A stretch of DNA of 36,764 nt, taken from the IMG/VR virus record IMGVR_UViG_3300045968_000110, positions 1 through 36,764 of that record; one strand, written 5' to 3'. Shown one piece after another: positions 21,626 to 28,296 of the stretch. The stretch is from a virus. The notes beneath the pieces were generated by a model, which was given only the letters and a program-made list of their open reading frames with translations, had not been told where the DNA came from and ran no database searches. The translations under genes and the position numbers were made by a program. Position 1 is the stretch's first letter; each line of letters begins with the position of its first letter.

Positions 21626-22650
21626 GCCGCCGCCTCCGGCAGCACGAGCCCCTTCGCCCTCTCCTCCGCGATCAGCGCCTCGTAGTGCTTCGTGCCGTGG
21701 GCCATGACCAGCGTCAGCGCCGCGTCGGCCTGCATCTGCGTCAGCGCCTCCACCGGGTTGTCTGCCGCCGCGAACAGGCGCCCGAACAGCTGCCCGAACC
21801 ACACCCGCACGTACGCCTTCGTCCATTTCCGCTTCCGGATGTGGCTGACGATCGCCTCCTTCTGTTCGGCGGTCGCCGCTTCGCCGGTGTCAGGCACCGA
21901 GGGCGCGGACGGTGACGGCGATGCTTCCGCGCCAACCGCATCGGCACTCGGCGGAGACGGCGATGCCGGCGGTGTACGCGACGCTTCGGAGGACGGCGGA
22001 GAAGACGGCGCCGCAGGCGGGGCAACACCACCCGCGCCCGCCATCAGGTCGTGCGGCTGGCTCACCCGGTTCTTGAGCTTCCACTTCGTCTTCTTGTCGC
22101 CCGTCCGCTTGTCCGTCTGCTCGTAGCTCGTCGCGTACTGGCTTTTCCATTTCTCCCTCCAGGTTGCGTCCCACAGCTCCGTCGCCACGCCCAGGTCCTT
22201 GCAGCAGCGCGACAGGGCGTCCGTCTTCGCCCCCTCGACGCACGAGGCGTAGCTCATGTTGGGGTTGTTGTCGCGGTAGAAGCACTCGCCCACCGCCTCC
22301 GCCACGAAGCGCCCCAGGCAGAACAGGGCGCCGTGGTACACGACGATGTTGTTGTCCTTCATGTACCGGGCGGGCGAGCGCGGGGCTATGGCCCAGCCGC
22401 CGGCGCCGAAGGCGCGCGTGAGGATGCGCCGGTAGGCCACGCCCGGCAGGAACACGATCCCGTCCGGTTTGATCTCGACGTCGTGCGGGTTGACCTTCTC
22501 CGCCAGCACCCGCCGCGCCTCCTCCGAGAACGGCTCGGTCGCCATGCCGTCGAAACCGCGGGCGTACTGCGCCGCGGGCCCTGGAGCCTGGGACATTGTC
22601 CCACCCTCCGGTGGGGTCATCGCGGTCGTTTCTGCGGCTGCTGCGGTCAT
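21622..22650 (-). CDS. Mgm101/Rad52-like single-strand annealing protein
   Basis: 342 residues, ATG at 22650 with an AAAGGA ribosome-binding site. Residues about 52-175 match the Mgm101 core: VNPHDVEIKPDGIVFLPGVAY, RILTRAFGAGGWAIAPRS, then a EGAKTDALSRCCKDLGVATE block and WDATWREKW. Members anneal complementary single strands in phage recombination. The middle (200-260) is a Ser/Pro/Ala linker, and a second helical domain follows (KEAIVSHIRKRKWTKAYVRV). The N-terminal residues 12-24 are encoded by repeat R2 (GGTMSQAP). Confidence 0.85.
   Translation of the reverse strand: MTAAAAETTAMTPPEGGTMSQAPGPAAQYARGFDGMATEPFSEEARRVLAEKVNPHDVEIKPDGIVFLPGVAYRRILTRAFGAGGWAIAPRSPARYMKDNNIVVYHGALFCLGRFVAEAVGECFYRDNNPNMSYASCVEGAKTDALSRCCKDLGVATELWDATWREKWKSQYATSYEQTDKRTGDKKTKWKLKNRVSQPHDLMAGAGGVAPPAAPSSPPSSEASRTPPASPSPPSADAVGAEASPSPSAPSVPDTGEAATAEQKEAIVSHIRKRKWTKAYVRVWFGQLFGRLFAAADNPVEALTQMQADAALTLVMAHGTKHYEALIAEERAKGLVLPEAAA
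22583..22606 (-). repeat. repeat R2, copy 4
   Basis: 24-bp element with core TGGGACATTGTCCCA in the same orientation as copies 1 and 3. It lies 44 bases inside the annealing-protein gene and is translated as GGTMSQAP. A start at the inner ATG of the repeat, or at MATEPFSEE a little further on, would place the element upstream of the gene. Confidence 0.85.
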
Positions 22651-22895
22651 GGCTTGATCCTTTCGTCGTCGTCGTTCGGGTCCGGCCGTTCGTCGAAGTG
22701 GTAGCGGCTCCGCACGGGCGGCGGCTTCGACTCCTCCGCCAGCTGCGTCAGCGCCTCAATCACCTGCGTCGCCAGGTTGTTCGCGCGCTCGCGGGCGATC
22801 TCCTCGGTCAGCGCCTCGCCCCGGCGCACCAACAGACCTTCGTACAGGACGTCGCGCACGCGCATCGTCGCCTCGCTGACGTGGCGGGCGTTCAT
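22647..22895 (-). CDS. hypothetical protein
   Basis: 82 residues; ATG at 22895 overlaps the stop of the gene before it (ATGA) and its own stop overlaps the annealing gene. Helical N-terminal part (SEATMRVRDVLYEGLLVRRG, then ARERANNLATQVIEALTQL) and a charged tail. No family recognised; possible cofactor of the recombination set. Confidence 0.55.
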   Translation of the reverse strand: MNARHVSEATMRVRDVLYEGLLVRRGEALTEEIARERANNLATQVIEALTQLAEESKPPPVRSRYHFDERPDPNDDDERIKP

Positions 22896-23221
22896 GCGGC
22901 CACCGTCCCGACCACGCGCCACCGGTCACCATCTGGCTCGATGGCCAGCCCGCGCAGGCGCAGCGCCGCCAGCAGCGCCACGCGGTCGCAGTCGCCGATC
23001 TCCGCCTCGCCCAGCAACTCGCCCTCCTCGATGATCAACGCCTCGACTGCCGCGCGCGCCACCGCGCACGCCGTGCCCGGGCCATGGAACAGCCGGCATG
23101 TGTCGCAGTAGGACTCGGCGATCGGCAGCGACAAGCGCAGGTCGCCGTCCAGCGGATCACTGTGGTGCGGGACCAGTCCCAGGCCGTCCCGGTACGCCTC
23201 GTATCCGTCGTCGTCCGTCAT
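22892..23221 (-). CDS. first early-operon protein, cysteine-containing, unknown
   Basis: 109 residues from the ATG at 23221. This start is favoured because the promoter at 23232-23259 would begin transcription only a few bases upstream, giving a leaderless or nearly leaderless message; the frame itself extends upstream to 23281 through the operator. CDTCRLFHGPGTAC gives a CxxC plus Cys cluster; the C-terminal half has helices and an RLRGLAIEPDGDRWRVVG strand region. No family recognised. Confidence 0.55.
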   Translation of the reverse strand: MTDDDGYEAYRDGLGLVPHHSDPLDGDLRLSLPIAESYCDTCRLFHGPGTACAVARAAVEALIIEEGELLGEAEIGDCDRVALLAALRLRGLAIEPDGDRWRVVGTVAA

Positions 23222-23224
23222 CTC

Positions 23225-23252
23225 GCCACACATTCTAGCCACACTCGCCACA
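23225..23252 (-). promoter_or_regulatory. operator array 1: three TGTGGC half-sites
   Basis: On the minus strand TGTGGC occurs at 23252-23247, 23243-23238 and 23230-23225 (spacings 9 and 13). The -10 hexamer of the leftward promoter lies between the second and third sites, so a bound repressor would block it. A matching array in opposite orientation lies at 23595-23618. Confidence 0.65.
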
Positions 23253-23259
23253 AACGCAA
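23232..23259 (-). promoter_or_regulatory. leftward early promoter
   Basis: -35 TTGCGT (23259-23254), 16-base spacer, -10 TAGAAT (23237-23232), reading left. The predicted start point near 23225 lies about four bases before the ATG at 23221. The position at the head of the long early operon and the overlap with three TGTGGC sites support a repressor-controlled lytic promoter. Confidence 0.55.
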
Positions 23260-23291
23260 GCACTATTTCTGGCCTCGCCACGGCGGCTACT

Positions 23292-23810
23292 TCAGTCGCC
23301 CAGCCTGGCCCAGCAGGTCAGCGGCACGCGCCAGTTGCCGTCGGCATCCTTGCCGAAGCGCGCCTTGATCCATTCGGCGTCGGCGCGGGGGATCGGGCGG
23401 GCGTTGTCCGTGTCGGCGTCGTACCAGCTCTGCACCGTCGAGCGCGCGCGCTTCCGCTCGGCGGCGATCTCCGTGACCGTGACGCCGTCCTGCACGCACG
23501 CGGCGACGAACGGGTGCCGCCGGTTGTCCTTGCGCAGCCGGGCGCGGCTGACCCGGGTCTGCCGCGTCTCCTCGTGTGCTCCGGTTGACATCGGTGTGGC
23601 TAATGTGGCATGTGTGGCGAGAGATGGCAAGCTCAAGAAGTCGTCCGGCCGTACCAGCGGGAAGAAGGCGTCCACGATCGCCGCTCGCATCTCGGGCGGT
23701 GGCGCTGACCTCCGATCGATCCAGGACCATGCTGTCGCTGTCGGCACGCCTGCCCGGCGCGCCCACGCCTCCAGCAGGGCGACCAGCATCGGGTGTTCTC
23801 GGCGCTTCAC
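23292..23810 (-). CDS. phage repressor, two HTH-like segments
   Basis: 172 residues if it starts at GTG 23810 (ATG at 23789 also possible). Residues 8-55 hold a Cro/YdaS-like helix-turn-helix (LLEAWARRAGVPTATAWSW) and the C-terminal 75 residues hold a second one (VTVTEIAAERKRARSTVQSW, then IPRADAEWIKARFG). The joining stretch (SLPSLATHATLATPMST) is encoded by operator array 2, so an alternative is a separate 99-residue repressor starting at ATG 23591. Its place between two operator arrays is that of a CI-like lysogeny regulator. No cleavage or peptidase domain. Confidence 0.62.
   Translation of the reverse strand: MKRREHPMLVALLEAWARRAGVPTATAWSWIDRRSAPPPEMRAAIVDAFFPLVRPDDFLSLPSLATHATLATPMSTGAHEETRQTRVSRARLRKDNRRHPFVAACVQDGVTVTEIAAERKRARSTVQSWYDADTDNARPIPRADAEWIKARFGKDADGNWRVPLTCWARLGD
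23585..23613 (+). promoter_or_regulatory. rightward promoter candidate
   Basis: A perfect -35 TTGACA (23585-23590) followed after 17 bases by GCATGT, a poor -10. It would transcribe right, antisense to the first half of the repressor gene, into the plus-strand genes starting at 23826, and overlaps operator array 2. Confidence 0.35.
23595..23618 (+). promoter_or_regulatory. operator array 2: three TGTGGC half-sites
   Basis: TGTGGC on the plus strand at 23595, 23604 and 23613, a strict 9-base period. The orientation is opposite to array 1, and both arrays share the extended context GTGTGGCTA...ATGTGTGGCGAGA. They flank the C-terminal half of the repressor gene, as OL and OR flank cI. Confidence 0.65.
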
Positions 23811-23825
23811 TGGGCGAAGGGTAAC

Positions 23826-24014
23826 ATGGCGACCGGGCAGATCCTCATCGGCCAGGTGCTCGACCATGACCGCGCGGCGCGCGCGTCCGTGGTCCTGGCG
23901 ATCGACTTCGGCACGGGGCGGGTGTACGTCGAGCCGTTCGCCCCGGGCGTGCCGACGCTGTGGCGGCGCATCTGGATGCGCCTGCGCTACGGCTACAGGT
24001 GGCCGCGCCCGTGA
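23826..24014 (+). CDS. small hypothetical protein
   Basis: 62 residues, ATG start with a Shine-Dalgarno (AAGGG). Starts 16 bases from the repressor start on the opposite strand. VLAIDFGTGRVYVEPF looks like a short beta hairpin; the C-terminus is basic and Trp-rich. The stop overlaps the RusA-like start (GTGA). One of only three plus-strand genes. No family recognised. Confidence 0.6.
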   Translation: MATGQILIGQVLDHDRAARASVVLAIDFGTGRVYVEPFAPGVPTLWRRIWMRLRYGYRWPRP

Positions 24015-24418
24015 CGACGATCAGAGCGTCGTTGTGGGTCCCGGGGCCGCTGCCGGGGATGAACGAGCTGATCGCAGCGGCGAAGGGCTCCGGCGGCCGC
24101 GGCGCCGGATACGCGCGTCTCAAGCGCACGTGGACCGACGTCGTACAACTCCTCGCCAAGTCGAAGAAGCTGCCGGCGTTCCCGGGTCAAGTCGTGCTGT
24201 CGTTCCACTGGTACGAGCGGGACCGGCGGCGCGACCCCGACAACGTGGCGGCCGGCGGACGCAAGCTGATCTTGGACGGCCTGGTGGCGGCGGGCGTGCT
24301 GGGCGGCGACGGCTGGCGCCACGTCCAGGGCTGGAGCGACCGATTCGACATCGAGGGTGCGGGCGGCCATAACCTGGGCCCGGGCGTGGGTGTGACGATC
24401 GCCCACTTCGCGGGCTAA
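24011..24418 (+). CDS. rusA: RusA-type Holliday junction resolvase
   Basis: 135 residues, GTG start overlapping the previous stop. Cleaves four-way junctions made during recombination or replication. LWVPGPLPGMNE (8-19) and the core RDPDNVAAGGRKLILDGL (74-91) with D75, D77, K85, and D100 (LGGDGWRHVQGW) match the RusA acidic and lysine residues. Full family length. It completes the recombination set with the annealing protein and nuclease but lies in the rightward unit. Confidence 0.87.
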   Translation: MTTIRASLWVPGPLPGMNELIAAAKGSGGRGAGYARLKRTWTDVVQLLAKSKKLPAFPGQVVLSFHWYERDRRRDPDNVAAGGRKLILDGLVAAGVLGGDGWRHVQGWSDRFDIEGAGGHNLGPGVGVTIAHFAG

Positions 24419-24609
24419 CCGCCGTGGGCAGCGATCCAGCGGCGTAGCTTCTCCGTGATCAGGTACGCCTCTCCGGGGTCCGTGCGGTCCTCGATCATGG
24501 CCTCGCGCAGGCACCAGAGCGCCCGGTCCATCCCGATCCGGTAACCGTCCTTGAACCCGGGCTCATATCCGGGCAGGCGGACCGGCTCCGCCTCCGGCGT
24601 GTCGTCCAT
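24415..24609 (-). CDS. small hypothetical protein
   Basis: 64 residues, ATG start (TGATG with the previous stop); convergent with RusA, the two stops overlapping by 4 bases. Contains YEPGFKDGYRIGMDRALWCL and a helical end (AYLITEKLRRWIAAHG). No family recognised. Last gene of the leftward tail/lysis block. Confidence 0.6.
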   Translation of the reverse strand: MDDTPEAEPVRLPGYEPGFKDGYRIGMDRALWCLREAMIEDRTDPGEAYLITEKLRRWIAAHGG

Positions 24610-24866
24610 CAGAGCGCGATCAGCGGCGGCACCGGCGACCCCTCGTACTTGGTCAGCCGGGGTCGGATGTGTGCTTCCCAGACAAGTCGCTCGCGCGCGA
24701 GCTCACGGTCTGCGGCGACAATGAGATGGGAGAGTTCCGCTGCTCGACCAGCGTCAGGTGGTGGGACGCAGCGGCCAAATCCGCCCAGAGCTCGGGATAG
24801 AAGCTTCCGGGCGTGTAGCCAGTCGTCGATATCGACGGCGAGCTTGAGCGGGTGCTCATCGGCCAT
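24609..24866 (-). CDS. helical hypothetical protein near the holin candidate
   Basis: 85 residues from the ATG at 24866, overlapping the holin-like gene's end by 11 bases. Helical, with LAVDIDDWLHARKLLSRA and AADRELARERLVWEAHI. Could be a lysis accessory protein by position, but has neither signal nor membrane segment. No family recognised. Confidence 0.5.
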   Translation of the reverse strand: MADEHPLKLAVDIDDWLHARKLLSRALGGFGRCVPPPDAGRAAELSHLIVAADRELARERLVWEAHIRPRLTKYEGSPVPPLIAL

Positions 24867-25062
24867 GGCCTTGATCGTCGCGCGCGCGCGCGGCTGCGGC
24901 ACCAGCCTTCACGCCCTGCGCGTGCGCGAACGTCGCGACAGCGATCGTTGTCGCAAACGTGATGATGTCCTTTATGTGCTGGCCGCAGTGCTGCGCGAAC
25001 ACGATGCAGGAGATCACCAGCAACACCGACAAGGCCAGGGCGATGTCGTGGTGAATCGTCAC
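24856..25062 (-). CDS. holin-like small membrane protein
   Basis: 68 residues, GTG start. Two predicted membrane spans: ALALSVLLVISCIVFAQ (about 8-24) and IITFATTIAVATFAHA (about 33-48), with a charged, basic C-terminus (KAGAAAARARDDQG), as in class II holins that permeabilise the inner membrane at lysis. Position after the virion genes supports this. No endolysin was recognised beside it, so the assignment rests on topology and place. Confidence 0.55.
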   Translation of the reverse strand: MTIHHDIALALSVLLVISCIVFAQHCGQHIKDIITFATTIAVATFAHAQGVKAGAAAARARDDQGHGR

Positions 25063-25071
25063 GGCTGGCCG

Positions 25072-25698
25072 TCAGTACCGTTCGACCTCGAGCCAGTCCA
25101 TTTCGACGACTACCCGCGCCGTGCCGCCTGCGCCCATGAGGATCTCGTTCCGCAGCAGTAGCCCCTCGTTCGGCGCCAGCACGATCGGATACTGCGCCAT
25201 GTCCTCCGTCGACAGGAAGAGTTCGAAAAACCCCTTGGGCACGGTCGCGGCCGCCGCCAGCTCGGAGAATGCGCCCGTGGCGATCGGGTCCGTGTCGATG
25301 GCCTGCGTGCCGGCGGTGAGCGCCCCCGTGGTGGCGATCCGCCCGGTCATCAGCGACGTCGGCGCGGCCGTTCTCTTCTTCGACGGCGTGATCGCGCTGC
25401 CGCCCGTGTGCGGCGCCGCGTAGCCGGTCAGCTTGAACAGCGACAAGAGCACTTCCTGGGCCGCTGTGAAGCCGGCGATCGTGAACCAGCGCGCGCGCAG
25501 GCGAGTGATCAGCGCGAACCGGCGTTTCTCGACCGCCAGGGCACCGGCCGCGGTCGATGGCGCCCAGCGGACCGCCCAGATGTGCCCGGCGCTCGCCGTT
25601 CCTGCGGCCACCCCGGTGATAAGGCCCGTGCTCGGGCCGTCGCGATACGCACCCTCGCGGTTGTCGTTCAGGTTGCGGATCGTCGCCTGGCTGGCCAT
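25072..25698 (-). CDS. virion structural protein
   Basis: 208 residues, ATG directly behind repeat R1 copy C. Beta-rich, Ala/Thr/Gly-rich, with AGHIWAVRWAPST, LAVEKRRFALITRLRARWF and a C-terminal strand pair ending VVVEMDWLEVERY, a pattern I associate with small structural or attachment proteins of environmental phages. It lies after the internal virion proteins. No shine-dalgarno; the start depends on R1. Confidence 0.55.
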   Translation of the reverse strand: MASQATIRNLNDNREGAYRDGPSTGLITGVAAGTASAGHIWAVRWAPSTAAGALAVEKRRFALITRLRARWFTIAGFTAAQEVLLSLFKLTGYAAPHTGGSAITPSKKRTAAPTSLMTGRIATTGALTAGTQAIDTDPIATGAFSELAAAATVPKGFFELFLSTEDMAQYPIVLAPNEGLLLRNEILMGAGGTARVVVEMDWLEVERY

Positions 25699-25721
25699 TC
25701 ACAGGCGCCCGATCGGGGACC
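25699..25721 (-). repeat. repeat R1, copy C
   Basis: Identical to the other four copies; on the coding strand it abuts the ATG at 25698 without a spacer. No R2 element is adjacent. It occupies the short gap behind the 289-residue gene. Confidence 0.9.
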
Positions 25722-25723
25722 CG

Positions 25724-26593
25724 TCAGCGGGCGCCGCTCGCCGCGCGCGACCCCGGCGTTAGCGCCTCGCCCGCGTCGCCCGATGCCCCGCCACGCTTCC
25801 GCCGCCGCGCCGCTGACGGCGCCGGCTGCGCGCCCGGGTCCATGGCGTACACCTGCTGCACCTGCGCCGCCAGCTCGGGGTCGATCTGCTGCTCCTGCCT
25901 GAGCATCGACAGCAACGCCGCCTTCTGCGGCGCCGGCTCCCATCCCTTGCGCCGCGCCTCCATGGTCGCCACGCCGTCGACGATCGCCTGGCGGATCTCC
26001 TGGTAGATCTGCGGGTAGATCAGCGCCAGCGCCGCCACCTGGTCGTCCGACAGGGACCCGTCGTCAAGCTCGTCCAGCACGAACAGCGGGTCCAGCGCCA
26101 CGTGCCAGACGCGGCGGAAGTCGGCCGTGGCGCTCGGATCTGGCTCCGCCGCGCGCGCGCCGATCGGCCCGGGCTGCGCGTCGCGCGGCATGATGCCGTC
26201 CGCCCACGTCAGGATCCGCACCGCCTGCACGCCCAGGTCCAGCGCCATGTCCGGATCTGGCAGCGCCGCCAGGAGCGCGTTCGCCTGCTCCGGCGTCAGC
26301 TGGTGCCCAGGCTGCGCCACGAAGCCCAGGGCCTCGTCGTAGTCGAAGTCTGGCACGTCGTTCGCTTCGGTGAATGCGTCGGAGGCGATGAAGCGCAGGA
26401 TGCGCCGGCGGATCTCCTTCGGCAGGTCGGCCGCTTTCCGCCACTGGTACTTGTGCAGCGTCGGGCGCGCCGCCAGGATCTTGCCGAGGCCGATCGCGGC
26501 GAACAGGGCCTCCTGGTCAAGCGCCGGGTTGTCGGCAGGGGGGGGCAGCGTCCCCGGCTCGTCGTCGTCCCGGACCAGCGTTACGAGCGGCAT
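25724..26593 (-). CDS. internal virion protein-like hypothetical
   Basis: 289 residues, ATG start as TGATG. Mostly helical: LDQEALFAAIGLGKILAARP, LPKEIRRRILRFIASDAF, LTPEQANALLAALPDPDM, LYPQIYQEIRQAIVDGV. The C-terminus is Arg/Ala/Gly-rich and basic. It follows two larger Ala-rich proteins and is probably part of the ejected internal core or tail complex. No family recognised. Confidence 0.5.
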   Translation of the reverse strand: MPLVTLVRDDDEPGTLPPPADNPALDQEALFAAIGLGKILAARPTLHKYQWRKAADLPKEIRRRILRFIASDAFTEANDVPDFDYDEALGFVAQPGHQLTPEQANALLAALPDPDMALDLGVQAVRILTWADGIMPRDAQPGPIGARAAEPDPSATADFRRVWHVALDPLFVLDELDDGSLSDDQVAALALIYPQIYQEIRQAIVDGVATMEARRKGWEPAPQKAALLSMLRQEQQIDPELAAQVQQVYAMDPGAQPAPSAARRRKRGGASGDAGEALTPGSRAASGAR

Positions 26594-28296
26594 CAGCGAC
26601 CCTCGTCCGCGGCCTTGACAGCGTCGGCCAGCGACGCCCCGCCCTTCATCCCCTGCGCCACGCGCGCCGCGTAGTCGAGGGACGCGGCGCGCGCGCCTAC
26701 TCCGCTGGACACGTCCGGCGCCACGCCGCGGAACTTCTTCGCCAGCGCGTAATCCGCCGCTCGGATGCCCTCGCCTCCCAGCCTGATCGCCTCCGGCGCC
26801 ACCAGGCCCAGGACCATCTCCTTGACGCCGCCGTGCGCGAGGCCGGCGCCCGCCAGCGCGGCGCGGCCGATGTGTTCGCCGATCGACCGGCGGCCGGCCG
26901 CTCCCATGGCCGCGCGCTCCTCCAGCGCCAGCTCCGCCGGGATCAGGACCGACACGTCCTGGTTGAGCTTCCGTAGCCGCTTGATGTCGACTCCGTCGGC
27001 GTTGGCGGCGGCGCGCTCGATCGCGTCGGAGTACACCGCCCAGATCTCCTTGCTGACCTGCCTCTTCAGGAGCGGGTCCACCGCCGCGTTGCCGTCGAAT
27101 GCCGCGGTCCGCGCGCGCCCCTTGAGCCCGCGCAGCGTGTCCGCCGACAGCTTGCCGAAGTTTCCGTACTCGCTCAGGAACTGCGCGCGCGCCTTGCGCA
27201 GCACGTTCAGTGCGTCGAGGTGCCCGTCCTTGAGCAGCCGTCCGGCGATCTTGTCGAAGCTGACGGCGATTTCGGTCGGCGTCACCACGCGCCCGGCCTT
27301 CTCCATGGCCGCGAACATGTCGTCCAACTCGCCGTTGATCTGCTCGATCTTCCCCGTCACCGCCTTGCCGACCTTGTCCGGCGACGAGCCCGCCTTGACC
27401 GATACCAGCTTCTCGAGCGCCGGATCCTCCGCCAGCACCACCGACAGCCGATCGCCGTCTTCTCCCGCCCGCTCCTGCACCTTCAGCGTTGTCGACTTCT
27501 TCGCGTTCTGCTCGCCCGTCGTGATGTCCTTCGCGCGGCGCTTCGCCACGCGCGCCGGCGCCGACTCGACCAGCTTGGACGCGAGGCTCGCCCCGCCGCC
27601 TGTCGCGGCCGACAGCGCGATACCAGCCGGATCCGTAGCCGCCTCGCGAGCCGCGCCCGCGCGATCGCCGGACGCCTCCGCCGACAGGGCCGCGGTAACC
27701 GGCGCCGTGGCTGCGTACCCGCCTGCGCCACGGGCCGCGCCGAGCGCCACGCGCGCCGGCGCGCTGGTCGCCTTGAGCCCGGCCGTTCCGAGCTTTATGA
27801 GCTGGCCGCCGCCCTTCGCGATCGTGGACGCCACGCCGGGCGTGAACGCTCCGGTGATCCCGCCGAACTCGCGGAAGCCCGGCGCATCCACCATGTCCTG
27901 GTCCGCCGTCGCTGCGAGCTGCACGTCAGGAGCGTCACCGGCCGCGCGCCCGATGCGGTCAGCCAGGCGCTGCCCGTACCCGAGCGTGACCATGTTGTCC
28001 ATGCCCCGCAGGAACTCGCGCCGCCGCGCCGGGTTCGTGATGGTGTCGATCGGGTGCCGCCACGTCTCCGCCGCCGCGCCGGCTCCGGCGGCGATCGTGC
28101 GGCCGAGCGCCGCGAACCCTCGCCCCAGGCGATCGAACACGCCCGGCGGCGGTTCGGCTGCGGGCGGCGCGTCTCCGCCCGTCAGGCCATGCGCCTGCGC
28201 CTCCTCCGGCGTCAGCGTATCCGGCAACTCCGGCAGCAACCCGAGCTTGCGCGCCTGCTCCGGCGTCAGCGTGTCCGGCATGTCGATGCCGGCCAT
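26593..28296 (-). CDS. large internal virion (ejection) protein, probable
   Basis: 567 residues; ATG at 28296 (TGATG) is preferred over the longer frame. The N-terminus carries two copies of a PDTLTPEQA/PDTLTPEEA unit about 20 residues apart, followed by GFAALGRTIAAGAGAAAE and Ala/Gly-rich amphipathic stretches (120-200) able to insert in membranes; from 280 on it is helical with KIEQINGELDDMFAAMEKAG and FDKIAGRLLKDGHLDALNVL. Short-tailed phages eject such proteins to build a DNA channel. I infer this role from composition and context. Confidence 0.55.
   Translation of the reverse strand: MAGIDMPDTLTPEQARKLGLLPELPDTLTPEEAQAHGLTGGDAPPAAEPPPGVFDRLGRGFAALGRTIAAGAGAAAETWRHPIDTITNPARRREFLRGMDNMVTLGYGQRLADRIGRAAGDAPDVQLAATADQDMVDAPGFREFGGITGAFTPGVASTIAKGGGQLIKLGTAGLKATSAPARVALGAARGAGGYAATAPVTAALSAEASGDRAGAAREAATDPAGIALSAATGGGASLASKLVESAPARVAKRRAKDITTGEQNAKKSTTLKVQERAGEDGDRLSVVLAEDPALEKLVSVKAGSSPDKVGKAVTGKIEQINGELDDMFAAMEKAGRVVTPTEIAVSFDKIAGRLLKDGHLDALNVLRKARAQFLSEYGNFGKLSADTLRGLKGRARTAAFDGNAAVDPLLKRQVSKEIWAVYSDAIERAAANADGVDIKRLRKLNQDVSVLIPAELALEERAAMGAAGRRSIGEHIGRAALAGAGLAHGGVKEMVLGLVAPEAIRLGGEGIRAADYALAKKFRGVAPDVSSGVGARAASLDYAARVAQGMKGGASLADAVKAADEGR

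Noticed and set aside
23576-23824. Plus-strand open frame between operator array 2 and the 62-residue gene
   Set aside because: Arg/Pro/Ser-rich, no structure, and antisense to a better HTH reading frame; start lies in the operator array.
23335-24372. 345-codon plus-strand open frame
   Set aside because: Overlaps the repressor in antisense and RusA in a wrong frame; Arg-rich shadow.
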